Shown: piece after piece, positions 1 to 10,400 of the stretch
Layout: the number at the start of each line of letters is the position of its first letter
How positions within the stretch are numbered: position 1 is the stretch's first letter
Origin: JBGSOV01 sp964558715
GTDB taxonomy: Bacteria; Patescibacteriota; Gracilibacteria; CAIRYL01; GCA-016699755
Direction: 5' to 3'
DNA: 33,289 bases
NCBI GenBank assembly: GCA_964558715.1
Contig: CAZLFD010000011.1
Location: 1 to 33,289, forward strand
Notes under the pieces: generated by a model
The model's database searches: none
Seen by the model: only the letters and a program-made list of their open reading frames with translations
What the model was told of the DNA's origin: nothing
Position numbers and translations under genes: made by a program

Positions 1-65
1 TAAGGGCGGGGAAAGGGGGAAGGTGCCATTAATGTTTATTTGTGCAACAAGACCGTCTTTTGTTG

Positions 66-1013
66 TCAGTGTACATCGTCTTTGATTATCAATTTCACCA
101 AGAGCGCTCGCGCAATATAGAGGCGGCAAATAGCTTCGTCGAACACAATCGATTGCGGGCCATCTATAACTTCGGCAGTTACTTCTTCGCCGCGATGTGC
201 GGGCAGGCAGTGCATAAAAACCGCTGTTGGTTTAGCCTGTGCCATGATTTCAGGCGTTACCTGAAACGGTGGAAACACCTTGTGGCGCTGCACGCTTTCG
301 GCTTCGCTGCCCATCGAGATCCAGGTATCGGTCACGACAATGTCGGCATCTTTCACCGCTTCCATTGGGTCAGCAACAAAGGTGTAATTTCCCAGTTGCT
401 GCGTTATCTCGTCTGCTAATTCATAGCCGCTTGGCGCACTGGCGCGAAAAGGCATACCGACCAAGTCACACGCTTCGGCGAAGCTGGCGCACACATTATT
501 TCCGTCGCCGATCCACGCGACGGCTAATCCTTCAAATCCGCCAAAGTGGTGGCGGATAGCAAGCAGATCGCAGATCGCCTGGGTAGGATGGTGCAGATCA
601 CACAGTGCGTTGATGACCGGAACCTTACTGATATTTGTCATCTCGATGATTGAGTCATGCGCAAAAACTCGGGCAACGATGGCATCGGCAAAACGCTCGA
701 TGTTGTGGATGATATCACTGATTGTCTCGCGGTCGCCGCCATCTTGCGAGAGAAAAATCTCTTGCGGGCCAAAAAACACCGGGTGCGCGCCTAAATCGGC
801 AGCGGCGATTTCGAAGGCGGCGCGAGTTCTGAGCGACGGTTTTTCAAAGGTCATCGCGATATTTTTTCCATTTAAAAGCGGCTTAATGAAACCATTCCTT
901 TCTTTTTCTTGCTGCAGTTTTTCCGCGAGATCTAATATATTGATCAGGTCTTGTGCAGACATGTCTTTTACCCGGGTGAGGTGTTTCATCAGCATTGAAA
1001 AGTGTAATGGCAT
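66..1013 (-). CDS. argF: Ornithine carbamoyltransferase
   Basis: Transfers the carbamoyl group of carbamoyl phosphate to ornithine, giving citrulline in arginine synthesis; cytosolic. The 315-residue product has the normal family length. Visible motifs are the carbamoyl-phosphate loop (EKPSLRTR, where most members have STRTR), HHPTQ, the ornithine-side DTWISMGSE, and HCLPAHRG near the C-terminus, which separates OTCases from aspartate carbamoyltransferases. FDEAICRLY replaces the commoner FDEAENRLH. The start is uncertain: ATG codons at 1013, 995 and 989 all precede the conserved KHLTRVKDMS and none has a good Shine-Dalgarno; homology favours 995 or 989. No other arginine gene is adjacent. 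The family assignment is secure from motifs. Confidence 0.93.
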   Translation of the reverse strand: MPLHFSMLMKHLTRVKDMSAQDLINILDLAEKLQQEKERNGFIKPLLNGKNIAMTFEKPSLRTRAAFEIAAADLGAHPVFFGPQEIFLSQDGGDRETISDIIHNIERFADAIVARVFAHDSIIEMTNISKVPVINALCDLHHPTQAICDLLAIRHHFGGFEGLAVAWIGDGNNVCASFAEACDLVGMPFRASAPSGYELADEITQQLGNYTFVADPMEAVKDADIVVTDTWISMGSEAESVQRHKVFPPFQVTPEIMAQAKPTAVFMHCLPAHRGEEVTAEVIDGPQSIVFDEAICRLYIARALLVKLIIKDDVH

Positions 1014-1110
1014 TATCGCAAGTCGAGAACAAGATTAGCAAGCAGCAAGAAGTAAATAGTGAGTAGGGCAGACCTGTGTGCCTGCTCATCCACGGAATAT
1101 CGGCAAGCAT
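883..1110 (-). CDS. Possible small leader ORF overlapping argF start
   Basis: A 75-codon ORF in a different frame from argF and overlapping its first ~130 bases. It is notable only because its ATG (1108-1110) follows AAGGAGG at 1114-1120, the strongest Shine-Dalgarno seen in the window, with a 3-base spacer. The peptide starts MLADIPWMSR and then runs through a low-complexity stretch (about 1035-1066) that looks like a dispersed repeat, so it may be the stub of a lost gene rather than a functional leader peptide. No family is recognised. Translation could influence argF by coupling, but that is inference. Confidence 0.22.
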   Translation of the reverse strand: MLADIPWMSRHTGLPYSLFTSCCLLILFSTCDNAITLFNADETPHPGKRHVCTRPDQYIRSRGKTAARKRKEWFH

Positions 1111-1113
1111 ATT

Positions 1114-1120
1114 CCTCCTT
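1114..1120 (-). promoter_or_regulatory. Strong Shine-Dalgarno upstream of argF
   Basis: On the minus strand the sequence reads AAGGAGG followed three bases later by ATG. Most starts in this window have no recognisable Shine-Dalgarno, so a near-perfect one serving a small out-of-frame ORF rather than argF itself is odd. Confidence 0.45.
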
Positions 1121-1137
1121 TTCTAAAAACGTCATTT

Positions 1138-1160
1138 GGAGCAACTTGCAAAGTTGCTCC
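1138..1160. repeat. Perfect inverted repeat (10-bp stem, 3-base loop)
   Basis: GGAGCAACTT at 1138-1147 pairs fully with AAGTTGCTCC at 1151-1160 around a GCA loop. On the minus strand it would sit in the argF leader, upstream of the AAGGAGG, with a TTTTT run eight bases beyond the stem. That is too far for a textbook intrinsic terminator, so an attenuator or mRNA-stabilising hairpin is possible but unproven. Confidence 0.7.
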
Positions 1161-1387
1161 TTGATCAGTGCTGTTTGGTTGTTAATCGCTTAAAATAGTA
1201 TGGTTTTGTGGTGTTTTGTACGATTTTGAATGAAGCTAAGTGAGATCGAATGATTTTGTATGAAATTATTATGAATAAAAAAATAGTTCAGAACAAATTG
1301 TAGATATGATTATCCAAAATCCTAAAATATACGCAACAAGGAATCAACATATAACGGCTTTATCATCTGGTTTTTTGCGCATCAAAC

Positions 1388-1396
1388 TGGTAGAAT
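1388..1396 (+). promoter_or_regulatory. Candidate extended -10 for the giant-gene operon
   Basis: TGGTAGAAT fits the extended -10 pattern TGnTATAAT with one mismatch. No good -35 is seen 17 bases upstream. Transcription would begin near 1402-1404, only a few bases before the GTG start at 1410, so the message would be nearly leaderless. This agrees with the absence of a Shine-Dalgarno there. Confidence 0.35.
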
Positions 1397-1409
1397 CTCA
1401 TGAATAAAT

Positions 1410-4400
1410 GTGCCCGCCTTGAAAAATCCAAAAAACACAAAATCATCGTCGTTTCAGTTTTGGCAGCGGATTGTCTCTGTGGTTTGCAGTATTGCGCTTC
1501 TGGCACCACTGGCGGTCGACTATCGCCCAAGCTCGGCAGCTGCGGCAGAAGACGAACATGATTTAGTGGTGGTGCTCGTAAATCAGGATTTATTTGCAGA
1601 AAACCCGGATGACGAGAATTCTGTAACCGGTAAGATCTACCGCTACGCGCAAGATGTGCAGGCGGCAATGCCGCGCACTCATACCCTGGTACTTCCTGTT
1701 TCGGAAGATGAGTCTCCGGGTGATATTTTTTCGGTGCTCGAGAAACTCTACCTTGAAGGGCGTGCGCGTGGGCAAGAGCTGTTCCGCTTGAGCGGTGTGG
1801 TCTTAGTCGGCGATGTGCCTCTTCCGATTATCCGCACGGGTTCGAGCGATGCGCTGTCGATGTTTCCGTATACCGATTTCGAGTCTCCCGCATTCCGCTG
1901 GAATAACGATACCGAAGTATTCGAGGCGAGTGGTAGCAGCCAGATGCAGGCAGAAATCTTTCATGGAGTTATCCGCGCCCCAGCAGAAGCTTCGAAAACC
2001 GAGGCAGAATGGCTGAAGCAGTATTTCGACAAGAATCACGCATTCCACAGTGGCGAAGCCGAAGTGGCCGACCAGACACTCTTTTTTGCGGATATGATCG
2101 GCGAATTTGCTGGGCTTCATCCGTTACTACTGAAGATGTACGAAGCCGCCGAAAGTATCTTTGCAAGTGACATCGCACACTACCGATTCAACTTTTCACT
2201 GTACGAAGACGCGCGGGCACTCTTTGCTCTGTTCACCGAGCAAGATGTCGACTTGAGCTCGTTCCCGAGTGCCCGAGAAAATTTACACAAAGGCGAAGGG
2301 TTCGATGACAAGTTTCCCTATCCCGACTCATTGATGCATCAGTATATCCGCCAGTATCTGCCGCATTTTGTGAAAGTCGCAGCGAGTTATTACAGCATCG
2401 CTGATCCACTGATCAAGGGGAGTGGGCGTTGGATGATCGACCGGGGAAATGTCGGCACTTTGCCGATGTTTATGAGTGCGATGGATGTTCTCAGCAAAGA
2501 AACACTGCGCGAATTGGAAGCCGAGATCCACGCAGGTATCTTTGAGTTTGTCGATACACAAGTACAGATACCGGTCGAGATGCTCACGGATGTAAATCTC
2601 GACTTGAGTTACATGACCTTCTGGGAGCCGCATCGCCGCATGTATGAGACCGAGAAGAATAAAAACCTACTCAATGGTGTCTGGTTGGGCGAGGTCGACC
2701 AGACCCAGCAATGCTCCCTCGAGCGGGGTGAAGTGCCTGAGAATCCACGTGAGATCGGCGACAATCGCCAACTTGCGTCGATGAATAATCTCTGGAACCG
2801 TTTTAACGAGCTTATCCGCAAGGGCAAGGCGCGCGACTGCGACCGGTGGGGAGGGTGCTGTATCATCAACTCCAACAAGCCCCAGTCGTGTAAGCCACAT
2901 AAGGCAAAAAAACCGGTATACGAACCGAAGGGTGGGAAATTACGCCCCGACCTTATGCAGCCTCAGTTCCGTCAGTGCATCCGTATCGGCGACCGGATAA
3001 GCTCTCCTTCCAGCTACTATGGGCTTTATGATCAGGTATCGTACAAGGTCGCCACCAAAGAAGCCTCTTCCGCGATGCACCACAACGAGCCGCGACCGGA
3101 GACTATCGCTGCAGCCATCGAAGAGACACTCAGCGGAGCGATACCTGCCACCGAGAACCACTCCATCACGTACCAAGGTCCGGGCGGCGACCTCATCCGT
3201 TTGCCACTGCCAGACCTCACCAATCCGCAAAAACTGCTTGTAGAAGGGGGATACGAGAGCTTTCTCGACGCTGTTCTTGACCAGTACGAGCAGGTGGAAA
3301 AACGGGCACGTGTCTTGAACTACCGGAGCAATCTCATGAGCTACGTCGGGTACTTGAAATCGCAACCCCGTGAGCTCAGATTGTCACCGACCGCGCAGAA
3401 CCTCAATCCACGTACTCCCATCGATGAGACCACGACGACTGTCGATATGAGCGTATTTCCGGTGCCCGAACGTCAGGGTTATGTCGGGGAATGGTGGGAT
3501 GTAGAACCCTACGAGGGTCGGCCGTATCTGAACTATCAGATCGAAGAGGTATGGCTGCTAGCCGATGCACGCTTGCAGGCGGAATACCCCGCCGCCGAGA
3601 CGATGGACGACCGTTGGATCGCCTACCTTGACAATGCTACCGAAGAGTTGCGTGCAGAGGTAGAGCAGCTCTTTACCGACATCATCGATCCGACCACCTA
3701 TGACGATGTCGTCATCAAACGTCTGATCCGGCGAGCTACCACCGATACGAATGACAGGTATGTGCCGGCACAATATGAAACAATCGCCAAACTTTCGCGT
3801 GACGATATCATCTCTTTCCGCGAATTCATGGAACAGGGTGGAGGAGAACTACTTACCTGGTCGCGGCCGGAATCGATTTGGGAATGTCAGAAGTCGCCGC
3901 GCGGAGAATACTTCTGCCTACCGAATTATACGCTCGATCTTCCCCCGTTGCATCCGCCTACCATCACGTTCCCGGTACGGGCTGATTTTTCGGAACAGTT
4001 TGCCAGCATGCTTGCCAGCGACCTCATGGAAGCCTACAACCCAGAAGCACTCCGCGAGTTCGCTGACTGGCGACAATACAACCCCGATGAAAAACATATT
4101 CGTGCACTTGAGTTGTTTTGGGGAAAAGACACGCCTGCATATTTGAAAGGCCGGAGTAACGGCTATGAATTTAGTGCCATGCGTGCTTACGGGAATAGTG
4201 AAGAGTTATGGTGGGGTGGTGATGAAAAGTTCTACCTTCGCGGTGATGACACCGAGTGGGATTTGGCAATACCCGAACTCCCCACGCTTGACGAGGAAGA
4301 TCCGGCGCCCGAAGAGGATGAATGCGCCACCAATGGATTTGAAGAAGGTGTGCCGATTACCGAATGGTTGCCGGCGATGCAATGCTGGTTAGATGATACG

Positions 4401-7400
4401 CTCAGTAAGCCCATCTCGATCGAGTTCGAGCCTATCTGCAGTTTTACCGGAATCCTTGGTGACAGCGATTACGATATTTACAGCGATGCTTGGCACGCCG
4501 GTCCGCCGCAAGTACAGAACGGAGCGCGCATCAATATTTCAGGTTCTTCTGGTGATTATCTGCTTGCCGGCGAGCACGCCCAGGCGATCATCCGCTTTGA
4601 GCAGCCCGATGGCTCTTTAGTGACTGGCGGCGTTACGTTCACCGCTCGCCCGATCGGCGACCTGGAGATCACCGGTGATTCCTCATTTTCTTCGCCAGAT
4701 GGTGGTTACGTGGATACCACATTTAGCGGTGAATTTGCGCTACCCGTAGCAGTGACCGGTAATGGCCGGGCCGGGTTGCGGGTTTCGGCAGAAGGCTTTC
4801 GCGATGCTCAGCTGATGTTTGCTTTCGTAGGTGATGGAAACCTGCTGATCGAGAATACTGCGAGCGGATCTGTCGACCCTGCCGTAAAATCATTTCGGGT
4901 GAGTGTGCTGAACGAGAATGGCGTTAAGCTTTCGGGCTATGAAGGGCGCGCTGTGGCCCAGATTTCAGATCCGACGGCGGCCGAACTTCTCAATAAAAAT
5001 GTCCCGATTGTCGATGGCAGTGGTGAAGTCTCACTGCGTTTACTGGGTGAATCTTCGGTCATTCTCACTGTAACCCTTGCGGGATTCGGACCAGGGCAGA
5101 TTTTTGTGACGGGAAATACGAGTAAACAGATTCCAGTGCAAACGCAAAAACTAGCATTTCGAGATCCGCCTGATGTCATTGGAGCCGGTATCGAAGACGA
5201 ACTCGAAGTATACGCGCTTGATGCTCAGGGGCTAGAGATTCCCCTTACGTCGGTGGTGACACTCACGGCGACTGAAAAAACTGCCGACAAGGTCGAGATA
5301 GAACGCATCAGCGGAAGAAAGTTTGCCATTACTGCCGGCAATCGTACGGGCACTGTGCGATTGATCGCCGAGGCTGATGGGTTTCAACCGGCGCGACTGA
5401 GCCTGCCGATCGCCTTTAAAATCACAAAAGAAGATCTTCGTCAGATCAACCCCCAAACTATGGCAGTAAGCCTGCTCGGCTCGAATTTTGCTGATTTTGG
5501 GCGTACTGCCGACCCGATCGCCAATGCCCTATTGTTTACCGAGTATCCGCAAGCCGTACTTTCGGCCATTAATCCTGATGTTATGGGTGAACCTCGCCTT
5601 AGTGTCTTTAATAATGGGGCATTGGCCTTTTTTGAACGCGGCCTAGAGGCGAATATTGCCTCATACGCGCCGCTTACCGTGCGTGTCTTTGATCGCTTTT
5701 ATTCCGAACAAGTTGTTGAATATACGCTAAACTTCTCCGGTTCTCGTGCGATTGCTGCCGATTATAACAGCGAACAAGCCGAAGACCGCGATGGAATCTT
5801 TTTTCGCAATTACGATCGCGATGGCGATATCACCTCACGACGGGAAGGCGGTAATCTGATTATCAGCTACGAAGATGAAGATGTTTTGCGCGTGAATACA
5901 GGGATCAGTTTCACGATCCTCAATAACGATTTTTCACTAGAATTTGAGCCAGATACCGATGTTCCCGTGATTTCACTATTGCGGCATTCGAGCGCAGTGG
6001 GCGATTTTATTCTCTCGGGTGCGCAAATCATGCTGCTCGATGCCCCTTCCGGCGCAACTGAATTCTTTACGATTCCTGGCAATGTCGATGGTTCACAAGG
6101 TTTTTCGGTCGTAAGTGATGACATTTCGCGCCTTCTTCCGACTGGTGGAAGAGCATTTGAGCATGCCAGTGAGACGTTTGGCACAGGGTTTCATCTCGAC
6201 GACAATTTCTCTCTGCAGTTCGCATCGGGAGTTCCCCTAGGAGAAGCCGCAATAAACGGTTTTGGCCCAAATGGTATTCTGTTGGGCGATCCCACTGTGG
6301 CGCTCGGCCTACCGACCGAAGCGGATGAAAACGGCGAGATGCTCCCCGAACTCTTTGCGGGTTTTGACCTTGGTGTTGGTAAAGAGATCATCCGCTCTCC
6401 TGATACGAGATTCGAATCCGCCATCACCTTTGATTACGACGGTAACGATTTGCCAGACATTCTCTTGACGACGAGCGAAAACCGTGCCCGCGTACTCAAA
6501 AACCTGGGTGATCTGCGCTTCCGCGATATGGGAGAGGTCATCGGTGATGCGCTTGGCCTTAACACGCCGGCCCGTATCGATGCAGCAGATGATGGCTACG
6601 ATGATATCATCGGCATCAACGACAATCATGAACTAAATCTGTTTGTTAACGAGCAAGAGGTGATGACGCGCAACCGACAGGTGGAATACGCTTTGCCGAT
6701 TGGCAGTTTTACGCATATTCAAACGACCGATTTCGATCTCGATGGCATCGATGATCTGCTCTTGCAGAATATTCGCGGTGAACTTTTTGTCTACTGGGGA
6801 AATCCTGACGGCTTTTCTATTGATGAGCGAACTCTATTGGGCGACTTTGGAACGCAAATCGAACCGGGAAATCTAGCGCAAGATAACACGCTTGTTTCGA
6901 TTCCAAACATTCAGGAGCGCACCGCAAACTCCGTTCCACTCTATGTCATTGGCCCGGTCGGCGCCGAAGACGGCCTTACGACCATTGCTGATGTTTTGGT
7001 CGCCACGGGGAAAGATGATCATGAAGCCGTTCGCGATCCGACATTTGGAATGTTGGCGGGCTTACAGGAGGAGTTTCCTGAGGGTTTTGCCAAGCCGATT
7101 ACAGACACGCGGCGTAGTGATTTGAAAGGGATTGCTTTGTTTGCTTCGACCGGCGAAGTCGCTAGGGGTTTGGCGGTCAGCCTGCGCCTAACAGATGAAA
7201 GCGGCGGTGCTGTCAATTTGGGTGATGTCGTGAAATTTACTCTGGCACTTGCCAACAATACAGGGCGTAATCTGCATTTCTCGCTGGCGCATGTCATCAA
7301 TCCTGCTCTGGCAATCGATGAGACTTCATTTGATACTCCTGATACCTGGCCCGCTGATCGCGATGAACCGCAACTACAAATACTTTCTGGCGGCCAATTG

Positions 7401-10400
7401 CGCATTCTTGATCTGCGCCTGAATGCGGGTGAAAGCGCCCGCTTTGAATTCTTTTCAGAGATGACCGAGAAGCTGGATATCAAGCCGATCATCCGCGAAG
7501 ACTTCTCGTTAGAAGATTTTCCGGCCGATGGTAAGCCTGATATTTCGGTGATCATTCCTGGTCTTAATGGCCAGTATCATTATTTTTCGGGGTCAAATAG
7601 AAATTTTATCGAGCACTTTGAATATTTTCCAGAAATTGATGCCGAAGAGATTTTTGGCAGCATGGTCGATACCGACAATGATGGCGTGCCTGACCAATAT
7701 ATGAGGGACACAAATGGTGACGGCGTTATAGATCTCGCCGATCAGATATTGGATGAGTTTTCTAACGATTCCGATGATGATGGTTTTCCGGATGCGTGGG
7801 ACGAGATGAATGGCGTCTGGAACGAATTTCTCGGTGAAGACTGGGCGAATGCGCTAGAGCAGTTGCAAGATATCGGTGATGAGATCATGTCGTACACTGC
7901 ATGCGATGGCGGGTGCCTCAATATTCCTATCAACTTCGCCTTTTTGGTTCCGGGAACGTTCAACCTCTTTGAAACGCTCATGGACAAATTGAGCGGAATC
8001 GGACAAGCCGCCACTGGTGCGAGCGAATCTTTTTCTGGCTTGGCCGGCACGAGCGGTTCGCTGGGTGCCATGAGTGATCAGTTTAGCGAGCTCACTGGTA
8101 TGTTGGATGATAGCCTAGGGCAGCTACAAGAGGCGCTCGACGGTATTCAAGAGGCATTGGGCATTCCATCCGGTCCGATTACAGGTTGGCCTGTTTTCGG
8201 CGTATTGCCTTATTTTCCTTTTGTCTGCACTGGAGTCACTTGCTATCCTTCATCCACTTTTCGAATGTACGTTTCACCTACGCTTACTGGCGGCGTCGGT
8301 GTCGCATTTTGCGTTGGCGCAGGGGCACCGGTCGCAGGATTTTGTAAGGCGTTTGCACCATCGAAACTAAATATCAGCTTTATTTGCGATGAGCCGGCGA
8401 GTAAGCGTGGTGTGCTCGATGAAACCGATGCCAATGGCGGACAATGCTCTTTTCAAAGCCACAAGCCCGCGCGAGCGAAGGTGACCGAACGCGAGGGGGG
8501 CTTTCGTGGATTGCTGCAGATGCTCGAGAGTTCAGGTACGTATTCTATCAGCTACGATACCGGCATCAATCGCCGGGTGATGTCGTTTCCGTGGAACTGG
8601 ATCTATGAACAGATCTCCGAATTCCAGGCGATGTTCTCGCTGCCGTCGATCACCGTCTATTATCCTGACCTCAGCAATGTCTCGACCGAGACATTCAAGA
8701 ACCGGTTTGTCGAAGTGTTCGACGATATCGACGCTCGGGCGAGTGAAGTAAAAGATGGCCTGCTTAGCACCGGAGATGAGCTTACATCTGCAGTCTCAGA
8801 TTTTTCTTCTGGTGCCGCGACCTTGCCGACCGATGTCCAGCAGATATTTGTTTCAGAAGGCGAAGCCTCTGGTGAAGAACGTGACTGGTATGGAGAGGCG
8901 CGCCAGGCTGCACATGAGGTGCAAGATTTCAAGCAAAGCATCGAGAGTAATATCGATAGTTTCGATGATCTCTACAATTCGATAACGAACCTGCCATTGG
9001 TCGAAATCGTGCCAACGGTCGTACATATCAAAGTGCCCTATCTCTCCCGGGCACAGATTCTGGCGATCATAGCAGACTTGCAAGAATGGAAAGAAGACGC
9101 GCAAATCGAACTCGACCGCGTGCGCGAAGACTGGACCAGTTGCCCAGCAGGAACCCCGTTAGCAGACTGCAGTGCGAGGAGGGCGATCCTTAGTCATGTT
9201 ACGACGAATGTTGATACATTGATAGCGACGATTAATGGGAATATCAACGTGCTGAAGGATTATCTTGATCTGCCTGAATTGATCGGCAGCATCGATATGG
9301 CGGTCGCGCAATGGCTCAGTCAGATCATCTGTTTTCTTGATACAACGGTCTTTAGCCTGGTGCATTGGTATATGCTCAACAAACGGCGGCTCGAATTGTG
9401 GATAGAGCTCTACTTTTTCATGCAAGAGATCATAAATATGTGGGCGGTCATTAAAGATTTCTTCATCGATTACGAGAATTTCTGCCACGACTGCCGCGTT
9501 GACCGAGGTGGCTTGGTGCTCTCTGCCTTCAATATATTTATGGGGCTCATCCCTACGCCTCCGATCATCCGTTTTCCGCGTTTGCCCAATATCACCATCG
9601 ACCTGACCAAGATCAAAGGAGGAATCACCATCCCACTTCCACGACCAGATATTCGTTTTGTGCCGATGATCTTTCCAAAGATTCCTCGCCTGAGCCTGCC
9701 CAACTCGCCGACATTTAGCATCGAGCTCCCCGGCATCCCAAAGATCCCAAATATCAGTATTGTGCCACCCGTGCCGCCATTTCCTCCGATTCCGGTCATC
9801 GAGCTGCCTGACCTACCACCACCTCCACGCATTCCCGACATCCCCGACTTTATTGGCGATTTTCTTTCGCTCGCGCAACCGTTCCTCTATATTTATTGTC
9901 TGTTTAAGAACGGCATCTTCCCGCATCCGGAAGCGAGCCTTAAAAGCGTGATCGAAGACCTGACGATGCGACCGGTGACTTCGATGTTCAACTTCGACTT
10001 TGCGGGGGCACTATTTGAGGATTTTGAAATCCCCTCGGTGAGCGCTATTAATGTCGAAATGTCGCTAAATCTCGATTTCTACGCCGGCGACTTTCTGGCG
10101 GATGCGATGTACGCTGCCTTTGCGCCTTGGAACAATGCCACGACTGACTTACGCCTACAGGCCGAAATTTTAAAACGCGAGATGTACGGTAATCTCCAAA
10201 TACTCGAAAACAATGCTGAAGGCGGGAATATGCATCTCGATCTCTCGCAGGCAGACAATCCGTTTTCCGAATACTTTACCCATTTAGCCGCCGCCTTTGG
10301 CGATGACGCATCGTACCACCAGGCTGCCGATCTGCGCCGCAAATATGGTTCCCGTTCCGTGCGTTTGCCCGATCAGTTTCCCGCAGTGGCCGAACTAAAA

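Larger units (their letters stand above)
1014..1409. other. Divergent spacer between argF and the giant-gene operon
   Basis: About 400 bases without a convincing gene. From left to right it holds a repetitive A/G-rich patch (about 1035-1066, words such as AGCAAGCAGCAAGAAG and AGTAAATAGTGAG), the minus-strand Shine-Dalgarno at 1114-1120, a perfect hairpin at 1138-1160, and an AT-rich stretch (1190-1380). The AT-rich stretch has two similar words, GATTTTGAATGAA and GATTTTGTATGAA, about 30 bases apart. Promoters for both divergent units probably lie in the AT-rich part, but only one extended -10, near 1388, is reasonably convincing. Confidence 0.6.

Noticed and set aside
1138..1160. Hairpin as an intrinsic terminator
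   Set aside because: No T-run directly follows the stem on either strand and it lies between divergent genes, where no terminator is needed.
1272..1290. TGAA...TTCA palindrome as an ArgR box for argF
   Set aside because: The arms are 11 bases apart, whereas ARG boxes have TGAAT and ATTCA about 4 bases apart; chance match in AT-rich DNA.
7019..7555. 178-codon minus-strand ORF inside the giant gene
   Set aside because: Serine/arginine-rich shadow of a long coding frame; no start signal or recognisable domain.
9470..9841. Gly/Met-rich minus-strand ORF (123 codons)
   Set aside because: It is the mirror of the proline-rich coding tract in the giant gene.
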